The position numbers were made by a program, and so were the translations under genes. Below, one piece after another: positions 1 to 8,677 of a stretch of DNA of 39,273 nt. The DNA comes from Spirochaetaceae bacterium (lineage in GTDB: Bacteria > Spirochaetota > Spirochaetia > SZUA-6 > DRHE01), in the NCBI GenBank assembly GCA_020353535.1, contig CP070696.1, positions 4,408,486 to 4,447,758 on the forward strand, written 5' to 3'. A model generated the notes under the pieces. It was given only the letters and a program-made list of their open reading frames with translations, was not told where the DNA came from and searched no databases. How positions within the stretch are numbered: position 1 is the first letter of the stretch; each line of letters begins with the position of its first letter.

Positions 1-137
1 AGTCCTTCGGCGTACTGCGGATATACCTCCACCGTGGCCCGTACCTCCCGGCCCGCCGCCGATTGGATCGGCGTACCCTTTGCAGTGGTGAAGGGGGAGT
101 GGATGATACCGATCGGATGCAGTCGGATCTCTTTCAT
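1..137 (-). CDS. trmO: TrmO-type tRNA methyltransferase, N-terminal part
   Basis: The first 45 codons of a minus-strand gene whose rest lies outside the window. It starts at the ATG at 137-135 and reads MKEIRLHPIGIIHSPF, then a GTPIQ motif and PQYAEGL. This is the hallmark N-terminus of the YaeB/TsaA/TrmO (UPF0066) family, which N6-methylates the threonylcarbamoyl-adenosine at position 37 of some tRNAs using SAM. The piece is too short to judge the C-terminal half. It begins 16 bases after the stop of the truncated VapC gene on the same strand, so the two may be co-transcribed by accident of the VapC deletion. The family call rests on recognised motifs and is fairly safe. Confidence 0.82.
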   Translation of the reverse strand, partial: MKEIRLHPIGIIHSPFTTAKGTPIQSAAGREVRATVEVYPQYAEG

Positions 138-153
138 AACACAAGGTGCTTCG

Positions 154-498
154 TCACGGCGCGGGCAGGTCTGTTTCAAGAGTTACGGTAGTAATCCCCG
201 AAAAACGGCTGAGTATCGTTTTAAGGTGATTGAAATAGCGTGCACCGGGATTGAGAACTCTTATGCTCGGGCTTTGAAGCAAAGCCTCTATCCCCTCAAG
301 GGCGTCTTGTAAGGAGGAGGGAGGATCAAAAACATTTCTATGAGTGACAACTAGAAGGTACTCCCCCAGGCAAAATACGGGAAATGCCCACGGAATGTCG
401 CCCTCTGCGAGGTGAAACAGCCATTTTTTTGCCAGTTCATGTTTTCTCGTTTCCTCCCGGTGTGCATACAACAGGACGTTGGTATCAACAGCAATCAC
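154..498 (-). CDS. Truncated VapC-like PIN-domain toxin
   Basis: 114 residues starting at a GTG (498-496). The N-terminus reads VIAVDTNVLLYAHR, the PIN-domain opening with the first catalytic Asp, followed by GEYLLVVTH carrying the second acidic residue. Full-length VapC toxins of this group are about 130-145 residues and end with an NxVHDA segment and a TxDxDF segment carrying the last catalytic acids. Here the protein stops soon after a GARYFNHL...SGIT stretch, just where those should begin, so about the last third is missing. The GTG start overlaps by four bases (GTGA) the stop of an alternative reading of the upstream antitoxin, the usual vapBC arrangement. Probably an inactive RNase remnant. 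Confidence 0.7.
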   Translation of the reverse strand: MIAVDTNVLLYAHREETRKHELAKKWLFHLAEGDIPWAFPVFCLGEYLLVVTHRNVFDPPSSLQDALEGIEALLQSPSIRVLNPGARYFNHLKTILSRFSGITTVTLETDLPAP

Positions 499-706
499 TC
501 CGGCTTTTCCATCACGTGATAAAGGGAATCCTGATCCGCCAGGTCAATACCCGGGCGAAGTTTTCCCGCAACCGCTCCGGAACTTCCCCCGCCGTCTCTT
601 TCCTCAGAGCATTTTCTACGATTTCTGTAATGGTTTTCCCAGATTCAATGGCCTTCTTTTTTACTCGTTCCATCAGCTCATCGTCGATATTCAGAGTAGT
701 TCTCAT
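495..706 (-). pseudogene. VapB-like antitoxin, frameshifted
   Basis: Starts at the ATG at 706-704 with MRTTLNIDDELMERVKKKA, a ribbon-helix-helix DNA-binding N-terminus typical of VapB antitoxins. The same frame ends at 512-514 with an unrelated tail (VLTWRIRIPFIT). Another frame across 495-560 encodes LRPGIDLADQDSLYHVMEKP and then a stop whose bases overlap the vapC GTG. That is the conserved toxin-binding tail of this antitoxin family (consensus PGVDLxDxxALLDxME). The intact gene therefore seems to have suffered a net one-base loss or two-base gain between about 550 and 600. If the shorter 512-706 frame is translated, it has the DNA-binding part but not the toxin-neutralising tail. Confidence 0.68.
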
Positions 707-748
707 ACATACAAGCATATTTATAGAACATATATATGTCAAAATTTA

Positions 749-1843
749 TTATGCGAGCAATCCCTCCGCTTCCTTTTCTATCCGCTCCATCTCCGCTGCC
801 GAGGCGAGCACCTCGAAGCGAATACGGATCCTGTATTCTGTTTGACCGGCCAGCATGGGCAGCTTTCCGGCCTCCCGCAGAGGTCCCCTGCCGACCGGGG
901 TTACGGTGCCCGGTTCCAATCCCATGACGTAGAAACCCCTGCGGGGCATCTTCCATTCGGTGAGCTCGGGGAGCTCCTTGGTGTTGAAACGCAGGATCAT
1001 GCCGAGAGGCTTTCCGTTTCCGATGTCCCTGTTGAGCAGGGCGATGAAGCTGTCGCCCTTGCTGTCCGCGGCCAGGTTGTGAAAGAAAACCTTCTCCTGA
1101 TAGCCCTGGATCGGTTCGGGAAAGATCAGGGCTTCCTCGACTCCCCTGTCCTTGCGGGCCTCTTCGTCCCGGGCAACGGTTTCTCTGATCGGTCCGAACA
1201 CCCGGGCTTTCGCTCCCAGCAAGGGAAAGCCGAAGTTGAAGTGGTAGAGCATCATCAGCGGCTGTTCTTCGAATCCCCGGTTTTCGATGCGGTCTTCAAT
1301 GGTGAACCCCCTGGCGCCCAGCTGCGTCTCTACGGTTCGGGTTAGGAGAAGACTCTCCCCCATGGCCTTGGCTTCCCGCATCTTTCCCTTTACGAACAGG
1401 CGATACTCATCGCCGTCCCACTCCTGCTCGACTGATATGTCCTCCGCCGCGGCGTTCGAGATTCGCCCGTGCAGACCGAAGGATTGGCCCTGGTCCACGC
1501 TGGGTGCTCCGGCAGTGGTTATACCACAGGTGGTGAGCAGGCCGGCGTAGAAGCTTCGCAGCCAGCCCAGATCCGGCTCCTCGTAATAGGCGGGGGAGGT
1601 GATTCCTGTCGGCGAGAGAAAGCCCAGGGCATTGCCCTGAAAGTAGGCTCCGGCGATGTCCATGCCCCGTCCGGGAAGCACGTTGAACTGCAGCCCCCCA
1701 CCGGTATTCACCTGCAGCACCTGCACGCCCGCTGCCTTGCCCTCATCCAGGGTACAGCGGGTGATGCCGGCGATCTGCTGCGGATCCCCGATCAGGGAGA
1801 TCAGCTCTTGTTTTTTCCATCTTCTTCCAAGATACTCAGCCAC
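749..1843 (-). CDS. DUF4432 family, galactose-mutarotase-like protein
   Basis: 364 residues from a GTG at 1843 preceded by AAGGAG seven bases upstream. It resembles the DUF4432 / aldose 1-epimerase-like family: a beta-sandwich enzyme fold binding a sugar or sugar acid. Visible family features are a LPGRGMDIAGA segment near residue 55-65, FGLHGRISN near residue 125, an LMMLYHFNFGFPLL segment near residue 200 and a GLEPGT segment near residue 315, and the length is normal. No signal peptide is visible, so it is cytoplasmic. It lies 87 bases downstream of the GltS-type transporter on the same strand and is probably its operon partner. The substrate cannot be told from the sequence. Confidence 0.72.
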   Translation of the reverse strand: MAEYLGRRWKKQELISLIGDPQQIAGITRCTLDEGKAAGVQVLQVNTGGGLQFNVLPGRGMDIAGAYFQGNALGFLSPTGITSPAYYEEPDLGWLRSFYAGLLTTCGITTAGAPSVDQGQSFGLHGRISNAAAEDISVEQEWDGDEYRLFVKGKMREAKAMGESLLLTRTVETQLGARGFTIEDRIENRGFEEQPLMMLYHFNFGFPLLGAKARVFGPIRETVARDEEARKDRGVEEALIFPEPIQGYQEKVFFHNLAADSKGDSFIALLNRDIGNGKPLGMILRFNTKELPELTEWKMPRRGFYVMGLEPGTVTPVGRGPLREAGKLPMLAGQTEYRIRIRFEVLASAAEMERIEKEAEGLLA

Positions 1844-1859
1844 AGAACTTCTCCTTCGG

Positions 1860-1872
1860 TGAGATTATCTCA
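1860..1872. promoter_or_regulatory. Perfect 13-base palindrome before DUF4432 gene
   Basis: TGAGATTATCTCA has perfect 6-base arms around one central base. It sits one base upstream of the ribosome-binding site (1853-1858) of the DUF4432 gene, inside the gap after the gltS-like gene. It could be an operator or a small hairpin affecting translation. A chance occurrence is possible. Confidence 0.25.
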
Positions 1873-1930
1873 AGACCTACAGCAAAGAATGGGATCCCCT
1901 ATTCGAAAAACTGATCGTCCTCCTCCCGAC

Positions 1931-3340
1931 CTACTGGCTCAGCCAGAGCGAGCCGGCTTTTCTGTATCCCCGTTTCCCCGCCAGCAAAGAGTAGGCGATA
2001 AAAGAGAAGACTAGGTAGGCCGCGATGATCGCCAGAGTCACCCAGAGGTAAAAGATCCGGCCCGTGGAATACCAGTAGCCGGGAAGATTGAGCATCAGGA
2101 TCAGAGGAATCACCAGCACAAAGGTTACTCCCGTACCGTACATATAGTCCGTGGCTACCGGTGTCTTGAAATCCGGATCCACGACCCGCAGCAAAGCGAG
2201 GCCGGTGGAGAGGGTTCCGGTGAGGTTCCCGTAGAACATGATGGCTCTGGCAAAGCGATTGTCAGTGAACAATCGCGACACGGTCCAGAAGATGGTGATG
2301 GTGCTGACGACTCCGCCCACGACCGCGATCGCCAGGATGGGGATCCAGAAGCGGGTCAGAACCACCACGGTGATGGCAGCGATAGCCGCGGTGACCATGA
2401 TATCGATACAGCCCCCGGCCAGGCGGGTCAGGGTGCCGTTGTCAACCGAGTGGTCTATGTTGAAAGCCCGGAAGATTCGTTTGACGAACATGGCGATGAT
2501 GGCGGCGAAGATGAAGGCGATGCCCCAGAGATTTCCGGCCAGCTGAGTTCCCATGCTCCCGGCGAAAGACAAGAGGAAGGTCAGCAGCTGTAGAAACAGG
2601 TAAGCCAACAGATACACGCCCAGCACCAGAGCCAGGTTGAAGGACAGGGTATCGATGGCCTCGGTCTCTGTGGTCAGCAGGCTTCCCACGGGTTTGCTTT
2701 CTTTCAGCGGCAGAATGCCCGTGCGCAGGCGGCGCTGTTCGATGATTGCGGCCAGCTGCGGATCCATCCAGCCCCGCCTGCGGCCGATGGTGATCAGGGC
2801 TATACCGAGAAAGCAGGCCCAGAGATAGCCGATGGCGGCGAACACCAAACCCAGATTTCCACCGCCCTCGAAGCCGAGGGCCTCCCAGGTCTTGCCGATG
2901 GCGAAAGCCTGTCCCGGACCCAGCCCAAAGCCCAGGGGCATCAAAAATCCGAAGCTGGGAAACAGCTTGGGCAGGAAGGTGTAGATAAAGACCAGGGTCA
3001 GGCCGAAGCCGATAATGACCTGCAGGGTGTACTGGATGATAATTATCACCGAGGAGGAAAAGATCCTCCTTCCAGCCCCCTTCATCCCCATCCCCCGCAG
3101 GCTCATGGCCACGAAGGATAGGTTTAGCAGGTGAAATACGAGATTTTCCAGCCCTTCGCTGCTCATCCCAAGTCTCGGCGCCGCGTAGTTGTAGAAGGGA
3201 AGCAGGACAAATCCTGCAACCAGGGCGTTGGGAATCAGGAACTTCTGGAAGAAGCGGACTTTGGAACGAATATAGGTTGCGATCAACAGGGCGATGCAGA
3301 TCAGGCCGAGATCGATGAAGATGGACCAGGAAAAGTTCAT
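1931..3340 (-). CDS. Sodium:glutamate symporter family (GltS-like) transporter
   Basis: 469 residues, very hydrophobic, with about ten to twelve membrane segments starting near residue 8 (FIDLGLICIALLIATYI). Motifs typical of the GltS family (PF03616) are visible: FLIPNALVAGFVLL near residue 35, LMPLGFGLGPGQAFAIG near residue 135, and a second family repeat ending in MFYGNLTGTLSTGLALLRVVDP near residue 370. The protein is longer than E. coli GltS (about 400 residues) because of a central cytoplasmic stretch around residues 185-225. Family members carry Na+-coupled glutamate, but related proteins with this longer form are of unknown substrate. The start ATG has AGGAGG upstream and a good promoter at 3364-3392. 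It is followed by the DUF4432 gene, so a sugar-acid or dicarboxylate substrate is possible. Confidence 0.8.
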   Translation of the reverse strand: MNFSWSIFIDLGLICIALLIATYIRSKVRFFQKFLIPNALVAGFVLLPFYNYAAPRLGMSSEGLENLVFHLLNLSFVAMSLRGMGMKGAGRRIFSSSVIIIIQYTLQVIIGFGLTLVFIYTFLPKLFPSFGFLMPLGFGLGPGQAFAIGKTWEALGFEGGGNLGLVFAAIGYLWACFLGIALITIGRRRGWMDPQLAAIIEQRRLRTGILPLKESKPVGSLLTTETEAIDTLSFNLALVLGVYLLAYLFLQLLTFLLSFAGSMGTQLAGNLWGIAFIFAAIIAMFVKRIFRAFNIDHSVDNGTLTRLAGGCIDIMVTAAIAAITVVVLTRFWIPILAIAVVGGVVSTITIFWTVSRLFTDNRFARAIMFYGNLTGTLSTGLALLRVVDPDFKTPVATDYMYGTGVTFVLVIPLILMLNLPGYWYSTGRIFYLWVTLAIIAAYLVFSFIAYSLLAGKRGYRKAGSLWLSQ

Positions 3341-3363
3341 CAGTACACCTCCTGATTCCTGAC

Positions 3364-3392
3364 ACTATAACAGGGGGGTGCGACGGTGTCGA
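3364..3392 (-). promoter_or_regulatory. Sigma-70-type promoter for gltS-like gene
   Basis: On the minus strand TCGACA (3392-3387) and TATAGT (3369-3364) are separated by exactly 17 bases; each matches the consensus in five of six positions. The start codon lies 24 bases downstream of the -10 box, which leaves a leader of about 17 bases containing the AGGAGG. Confidence 0.55.
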
Positions 3393-3464
3393 GAACGGAA
3401 ATTGCCCGTTGACAGCTTGAGCTCAATCGAACAGTGTAGGAGTATTGGCCTTTCGGAGAGAGAA

Positions 3465-4499
3465 ATGAAGCAGGCACTGATGATCGCCCCAGGAAAGATC
3501 GAGTTCCGAGATGTCGACAAACCTACAATACAATCCGACGAGGTCCTAATTCAGATCAAGCGGATAGGGATCTGCGGTTCGGATATCCATGTGTACCACG
3601 GTATGCACCCGTACACCGGTTATCCGGTTGTGCAGGGGCATGAGGTATCCGGTGTGATTGCCCAAGTAGGGCATTCAGTCCGAGGATTCGAGCCGGGCGA
3701 TCCGGTAACAATCATGCCCCAGATCACCTGTGGCAGTTGCTATTCCTGTCGTAACGGCAACTATCATATCTGTGATTCCTTAAAAGTTATGGGATTTCAG
3801 GCGAACGGAGCGGGTCAGGAGTATTTTGCCGTTTCTTTCGGTAATGTCTTGAAGATCCCTACCGAAATGAGCCTCGACCAGGGGGCCATGGTCGAGCCGA
3901 CTGCAGTTGCCATTCACGCCCTGACCCGAGCCGAGGCAGGAATGGTGGATGGACTACGCGGCAAGAAAGTTCTTGTGCTGGGAGCTGGTCCGATCGGAAA
4001 TCTGGTGGCCCAGTCGGCAAAGGCGCTGGGCGCAGGTGGAGTGCTGATCACCGATTTGAGTGAATTTCGTTTGCAAACCGCCGAAGCGTGTGGAATCGAT
4101 TATGCCGTGATTCCACAACAGGAGAATCTGGAGCAGGCACTATTGAAATTCTTTGGAGAAAGCCGGGCAGATCTCACTTTGGAATGTGTTGGTAGTGAAA
4201 TAACCATTGGTGATGCTGTCGCTTGTGCGCGCAAAGGATCGACCATCGTCATTGTCGGAGTGTTCGGGACAAAGCCGACCGTTGACCTTGGACTGGTTCA
4301 GGATCGGGAGCTGAATATTCTGGGAACTCTGATGTATCAGCGCAAGGACTACGAAAAAGCGATTGAGCTGATCTCGGTGGGCAAGATTAAATTGGATCCC
4401 TTGATTACCGACACCTTCCCGTTCGAAGATTTCCTGAAGGCGTACCGATACATCGAGCGAGCCAAAGATAGGGCGATTAAAGTGATGATTGCCCTATGA
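3465..4499 (+). CDS. Zinc-dependent medium-chain alcohol/polyol dehydrogenase
   Basis: 344 residues from the ATG at 3465, chosen because GGAGAG lies just upstream and the protein then begins MKQALMIAPGKIEF as usual for the family. It is a medium-chain dehydrogenase/reductase: catalytic-zinc ligands Cys37 (GICGSDIH) and His59-Glu60 (GHE), a structural-zinc lobe with Cys89, Cys92, Cys95 and Cys103, and a Rossmann NAD(P) motif LGAGPIGNLV near residue 177. The pattern is closest to sorbitol, threonine or L-idonate 5-dehydrogenases, which oxidise a secondary alcohol to a ketone. A perfect -35 box TTGACA is at 3409-3414 but no good -10 box follows, which may mean activator dependence. The PanE-like gene 48 bases downstream is probably co-transcribed. 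Confidence 0.85.
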   Translation: MKQALMIAPGKIEFRDVDKPTIQSDEVLIQIKRIGICGSDIHVYHGMHPYTGYPVVQGHEVSGVIAQVGHSVRGFEPGDPVTIMPQITCGSCYSCRNGNYHICDSLKVMGFQANGAGQEYFAVSFGNVLKIPTEMSLDQGAMVEPTAVAIHALTRAEAGMVDGLRGKKVLVLGAGPIGNLVAQSAKALGAGGVLITDLSEFRLQTAEACGIDYAVIPQQENLEQALLKFFGESRADLTLECVGSEITIGDAVACARKGSTIVIVGVFGTKPTVDLGLVQDRELNILGTLMYQRKDYEKAIELISVGKIKLDPLITDTFPFEDFLKAYRYIERAKDRAIKVMIAL

Positions 4500-4547
4500 T
4501 TATTGAAGCGGATGCTCATATCGTTCCCAAAGAGGGAGATTCTGTAG

Positions 4548-5579
4548 TTGAGCGACATGTATAGAATCCCGAGCGGGCGGGATCGAGTATCGAAAGTTGT
4601 CGTCGTAGGCATCGGCGGAGTCGGCGGGTATTTCGGCGGCCTGTTGGCCCGACACTGTCAGGGGTCGATTGCGATGGATACGGTGGAAGCTGCGGCCTCA
4701 GGACTATACGAAGATCCGGGGCAAGCCGTAAGGGTCGCCTTCGTGGCGCGAGGCGCGCATCTTCAAGAGATTCGTGCCAATGGTTTGCTGCTCAACACTG
4801 CCGAGCGGAGCGGGCTCGTTTGCCGGCCTGCTATGGCTACGGATGAGCTCGAAAGGCTGGAATCGCCGGACCTCTGCCTGCTCTGCGTGAAGGGCTACGA
4901 TCTGGAGGAGGTGAGCCGGCGTCTGGCTGCTATTGTTCGTGGGACTACCGTTATCATGCCCCTGCTCAATGGAGTCGATATCCGCGAGCGGATCCGCCGC
5001 CATGTGAAAACCGGGCTCGTTCTTCCCGCCTGCGTCTACGTGAGCGCGAGCATCGAACGGCCTGGAGTGGTGACCCAGAAAGGCATGGCTGGGCTTCTGA
5101 TCTGTGGCCGGGATCCGGATCACCCCAAATACGACCCATCTCCCGTAGCGAAGCTCTTCGAAGGAGCCGGAATAACAGTACGTTTGGAAAAGGACGCCTA
5201 TCCCGCCATCTGGGAGAAATATCTGTTTATCGCCTCCTTCGGGTTAGTCACCGCCTGGGCGGATCGTTCCTTCGGCGCCGTTCTGGAGGATCCGGAGCTG
5301 CGGGATCTGGTGCGGGGGATCATGGAGGAGATTGCGGAAGTGGCAGCGCAACGGGGAATCGAGTTCGAAACGGAGATCATTGGGAGCTCTCTCAAGAAGG
5401 CGGAGAACTTCCCGTACGAGACCAAAACCTCGTACCAGAGGGATGTGGAGAAAAGAGGCCGCAACGAGGGCGACCTTTTCGGGGGAACGATTGTGCGCTT
5501 GGGACGAGATCTGGGCGTACCTACGCCGGTTACCCAACGACTTTTCGGAGAGATCGAAGCCAGGCTGAAAGCACCATAG
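4548..5579 (+). CDS. Ketopantoate reductase (PanE/ApbA) family protein
   Basis: 343 residues. The TTG at 4548 is preferred because GAGGGAG lies nine bases upstream; an ATG at 4557 is the alternative. The N-terminus has the NADP-binding motif VVVGIGGVGGYFGG. Downstream come CVKGYDLEE, LLNGVDIRE and WEKYLFIASFG, carrying the Lys and Asn residues expected at the PanE active site, and the C-terminal KTSYQRDVEKRG segment followed by GDLFGG. Family members reduce 2-dehydropantoate to pantoate for coenzyme A synthesis, but many paralogues reduce other 2-keto acids. An extra stretch of about 25 residues (roughly 33-58) after the first beta-strand makes it longer than the usual 300. With a polyol dehydrogenase directly upstream, a catabolic 2-ketoacid reductase role is as likely as pantothenate synthesis. 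Confidence 0.8.
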   Translation: MSDMYRIPSGRDRVSKVVVVGIGGVGGYFGGLLARHCQGSIAMDTVEAAASGLYEDPGQAVRVAFVARGAHLQEIRANGLLLNTAERSGLVCRPAMATDELERLESPDLCLLCVKGYDLEEVSRRLAAIVRGTTVIMPLLNGVDIRERIRRHVKTGLVLPACVYVSASIERPGVVTQKGMAGLLICGRDPDHPKYDPSPVAKLFEGAGITVRLEKDAYPAIWEKYLFIASFGLVTAWADRSFGAVLEDPELRDLVRGIMEEIAEVAAQRGIEFETEIIGSSLKKAENFPYETKTSYQRDVEKRGRNEGDLFGGTIVRLGRDLGVPTPVTQRLFGEIEARLKAP

Positions 5580-5617
5580 CTCAGGTTGCCGTATCACCTG
5601 CACCTAAAAACAAACGA

Positions 5618-6184
5618 TTAATGAAACTTGCCCCAGGCTACCCGAACACCGACGACCGGGGTGTAGACCAGGAAATCCTCGAAAGGCGTTCCCGGGATCA
5701 GATTCCCGGCGACCTGATAGCCCGCATAGACGGTGGGCATAAACCAGCGGTTGATCGGGATCCCTACCTCCAGAGTGATCTCCTCCATGAGGGCGAAAAA
5801 TCCGTCATCCCCGTCCTCGCCTTCCTGGTTCCCCGTCGAAATCCCACCGATCGAGGTCCAGCTGATCAGGGAGATGGTTACGGGCCAATCGATGAAGCGA
5901 ACGCCGTTGATCACGCCCCCAAATCCCCCGGCGATTCCCGTTTCTCCGTCGGTGTCGGTCATGGCGAAGCCGAAGCCTCCGGTGATGGTGTGTCCGTGCA
6001 CCCCGTAGCCGTAACCGCCGTAGTAGGCCAGGCCCAACGAATTGTTTCGAATTGGGTAGTCATTTAAAAAGGGATATTCCGATGTCTGCAGGCCGTAGTA
6101 GAACCCACCACCGCCGTCTGCAAAAACGGCTATTCCAGATATGGCAATAAAGAGGGCGAGCAGAATCGCCAGCTTCTTGTTCAT
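5618..6184 (-). CDS. Exported glycine-rich barrel-like protein, unknown function
   Basis: 188 residues from the ATG at 6184, chosen because AAGGAGG lies upstream and the protein then opens with a clear Sec signal peptide: KK, a hydrophobic core LAILLALFIAISGIAV, and probable cleavage after FA before DGGGG. The mature part is rich in Gly, Tyr and Phe in alternating hydrophobic strands (for example GLAYYGGYGYGVHG) and ends with VGVRVAWGKFH, like the closing strand of an outer-membrane beta-barrel. I do not recognise a named family. It has the same general style as the proteins at 12231-12770 and 12994-13530. It stands alone, convergent with the PanE-like gene. Confidence 0.6.
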   Translation of the reverse strand: MNKKLAILLALFIAISGIAVFADGGGGFYYGLQTSEYPFLNDYPIRNNSLGLAYYGGYGYGVHGHTITGGFGFAMTDTDGETGIAGGFGGVINGVRFIDWPVTISLISWTSIGGISTGNQEGEDGDDGFFALMEEITLEVGIPINRWFMPTVYAGYQVAGNLIPGTPFEDFLVYTPVVGVRVAWGKFH

Positions 6185-6443
6185 ACAGATTTCCTCCTTG
6201 ATTCGTGTGAATCTATATCTTAGAACACCGGCGGCCGCCCAAACTGTCACCTGATACACCGTCAATTCGGCCTACCTGTGCAATCGTTCCGTGGTTTCGG
6301 CGGCCGCGGATTGACAAAATGGTGGAATTCCTGTTCTGTGCGAAGAGGGAAAGGATTCTGCAGCTTTGGTTTCTACGAAAAATAACAGCGAAGTGTACCC
6401 GGAGTATGCAGAGACACATTGTTGGTATGCAGGGGAGGTTTGA

Positions 6444-7583
6444 GTGCCTGTGAATCCTATGAGCAATGATTCCGTCAACAACAGTGGGACTGGCGGCGGC
6501 AGTGAAAACGGACATCCCTTCGACCTGCTGGACAACGCCACCCCGGAGGTCGAGGAGATTCTCGGGGACGTGGCCAGCCAGAGCCGGGTTGCCTCCGACC
6601 TTTCCCTGCCTCTTTTGACCCGCCTAGAGGCTTATGAGGATATTTACGAAAGCGAGGTAGGGGACACCACCATGGTACGAGCCCGGAACATCGAACGGCA
6701 ATCCGGGCTGCGTCAGCTGTATCTGAAGTTCGAGGGCGGAAATCCTTCGGGAACTCAGAAGGATCGAATCGCCTTCGCCCAGGTTGCCGATGCCCTGAGG
6801 CGGAACTTCGACACGATCACGCTGGCCACCTGTGGCAATTACGGAGTGGCCGTGGCCTTTGCCGCGTCCCTGGCGGGACTGCGCTGCCTCATCTTCATTC
6901 CTGAGAAGTACCATACCAAGAGGATCAAAGAGCTGACCGATTTCGGCGCGGAGATCGTCCGTGTCCCCGGGGATTACGAGCAAACCGTGGAAGTATCCCG
7001 GCAGACCGCGGCGCGGGAGGAGCTGTACGATGCCAATCCCGGGGGTGCGAATACCACCCTGCAGCTACATGCCTACGGCGAGATCGCCTACGAGATCTAC
7101 GACGAGCTGCGGGACGCTCCGGCTTGTGTGGCCATACCCGTTTCCAACGGCACCACCTTGGCCGGTGTCCACCGAGGATTTGTCAGTCTCTACCGCCGAG
7201 GGAAAACTTCCCGTATTCCCCGGTTCGTGGCCGGCTCCTCGTTCAGCAAGAATCCGATCGTTCAGGCGTATCTGAAGAACCTGCCTCACTGCGAGGATCT
7301 CCACCCGCAGAGAATCCGGGAATCCGCGGTCAATGAGCCGTTGATCAACTGGCACTCCGCCGACGGTGAGCAGGCTCTCCTGACCGTTCGTCAGAGTAAG
7401 GGGTGGGCAGGCAACGCCACGGACAGGAACATGATGCTCTACTCCCGAATCCTGCGGGAGAAGGAGGGGCTGCACGTCCTGCCCGCCTCCACCGCCGGGC
7501 TGATTGCCCTGCTGGAGGCGCATCAGAGAGAGCCTCTGCCCAACGACCGCTACGTAGCGGTATTGACCGGACGCAAAGGGTAG
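6444..7583 (+). CDS. Threonine-synthase-like PLP enzyme (fold type II)
   Basis: 379 residues from a GTG at 6444 preceded by GGGAGG at 6432-6437. It is a fold-type II pyridoxal-phosphate enzyme: KFEGGNPSGTQKDR contains the PLP lysine (Lys106), ATCGNYGVAVA is the substrate/asparagine loop, and VSNGTTLAGVH resembles the phosphate-binding glycine loop. The C-terminal VLTGRKG matches the threonine-synthase-like end. Relatives include threonine synthase, cysteate synthase and amino-acid ammonia-lyases. The first 50 residues look disordered. It opens a five-gene operon with a DUF1611 protein, a PP-loop protein, a creatininase homologue and a dipeptide-type epimerase, so it more likely handles an unusual amino acid than makes threonine. 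A perfect TTGACA at 6311-6316 lacks a matching -10. Confidence 0.72.
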   Translation: MPVNPMSNDSVNNSGTGGGSENGHPFDLLDNATPEVEEILGDVASQSRVASDLSLPLLTRLEAYEDIYESEVGDTTMVRARNIERQSGLRQLYLKFEGGNPSGTQKDRIAFAQVADALRRNFDTITLATCGNYGVAVAFAASLAGLRCLIFIPEKYHTKRIKELTDFGAEIVRVPGDYEQTVEVSRQTAAREELYDANPGGANTTLQLHAYGEIAYEIYDELRDAPACVAIPVSNGTTLAGVHRGFVSLYRRGKTSRIPRFVAGSSFSKNPIVQAYLKNLPHCEDLHPQRIRESAVNEPLINWHSADGEQALLTVRQSKGWAGNATDRNMMLYSRILREKEGLHVLPASTAGLIALLEAHQREPLPNDRYVAVLTGRKG

Positions 7584-7588
7584 CCGGA

Positions 7589-8677
7589 ATGGACACGGCA
7601 GCCGGGATCGTCCCGGACGGCAATGCAGTGGTGTACTGTGAAGGCTCTTTTTCCACTACTTACGGAAAGACCGCTCACGGATTGGTGCGCAGAACCCGCC
7701 GTTACCGGATTTTATCGGTGATCGACTCCGAGTGTGCGGGCCGGGATGCGGGGGAACTGCTCGACGGGCGGCGAAGCGGTATTCCCCTCGTAGGGAACCT
7801 CCAGGAAGCAGTGCAGGCGGCCAGAGAGGCCGGAAATCCGGCAACCCACTTCGTCATCGGTCTGGCTCCGGATGGAGGCCGACTGGACGACAGAACCCGG
7901 CAAGCGGTGCTGGAGGCCGTGGCCGCGGGATTCAATGTGGACAGCGGCCTGCACGATTTCTTGGGGGAGGATTCCGAGATCGCCGGCCTGGCCATGGAGT
8001 GCGGCGTCGTGCTGAGGGATATCCGCAAAACCCCGTCGCGAAAACAGCTGCACGCCTTCACGGGGAGGATCCAGGAGGTCACCTCTCTCAAGGTCGCATT
8101 GCTGGGCACCGATTCGGCCATCGGCAAACGCACCACGGCCTGGCTGCTGGTGGAGGCTCTGGAGTCCGCGGGGTATACTGCCGAGCTGATCGGCACCGGC
8201 CAGACAGCCTGGATGCAGGGGGCTCGCTACGGTATAATCCTCGATTCCCTGATTAATGATTTCGTTGCGGGGGAAATCGAGCACGCTCTGTGGAGCGCCT
8301 GGCAGGAGCAGCGGTCCGACGTGCTGGTCATCGAGGGACAGGGCAGCCTGCTCAATCCGGCCTATCCCGGCGGTTTCGAAATACTGGCCGCAGGCAGACC
8401 CCAGGCGATCGTGCTGCAGCACGCTCCGGCTCGCCTTGAATACGACGGATTTCCGGGATACGCCCTCCATCCCCTGGAGAAGCAGATCGAGGCTCTTGAG
8501 CTGATATCGGGTAGGCCTGTGGTCGCGATCACCCTGAATCATGAGAATCTATCGAGGGACGAGCTTCCCGAAGTCTGCAGAACCATCCAGACCGATACCG
8601 GACTGCCTGTTTGCGATCCCATCTTCGACGGGCTGGAGGTGGTGGTGGAGGCACTCAAGCCCTACCTGAAACGATGA
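7589..8677 (+). CDS. DUF1611 (DgcN-like) P-loop protein
   Basis: 362 residues from the ATG at 7589, five bases after the preceding stop. It has the two DUF1611 domains: an N-terminal Rossmann-like part (about 1-150, with GNPATHFVIGLAPDGG and the GFNVDSGLHDFL segment) and a C-terminal P-loop part with the variant Walker A GTDSAIGKRTT near residue 175 and DVLVIEGQGSLLNPAYPGG near residue 250. Members have been described as DgcN, which works with the enolase-superfamily enzyme DgcA in bacterial D-glutamate utilisation by N-acylation followed by epimerisation (recalled from the literature). The epimerase two genes further on supports a related role. Its ATGA overlap with the next gene indicates translational coupling. 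Exact substrate unknown. Confidence 0.75.
   Translation: MDTAAGIVPDGNAVVYCEGSFSTTYGKTAHGLVRRTRRYRILSVIDSECAGRDAGELLDGRRSGIPLVGNLQEAVQAAREAGNPATHFVIGLAPDGGRLDDRTRQAVLEAVAAGFNVDSGLHDFLGEDSEIAGLAMECGVVLRDIRKTPSRKQLHAFTGRIQEVTSLKVALLGTDSAIGKRTTAWLLVEALESAGYTAELIGTGQTAWMQGARYGIILDSLINDFVAGEIEHALWSAWQEQRSDVLVIEGQGSLLNPAYPGGFEILAAGRPQAIVLQHAPARLEYDGFPGYALHPLEKQIEALELISGRPVVAITLNHENLSRDELPEVCRTIQTDTGLPVCDPIFDGLEVVVEALKPYLKR

Noticed and set aside
6230..6307. Two GCGGCCGC palindromes
   Set aside because: Short GC-rich palindromes expected by chance in this composition; no spacing or context suggests a site.
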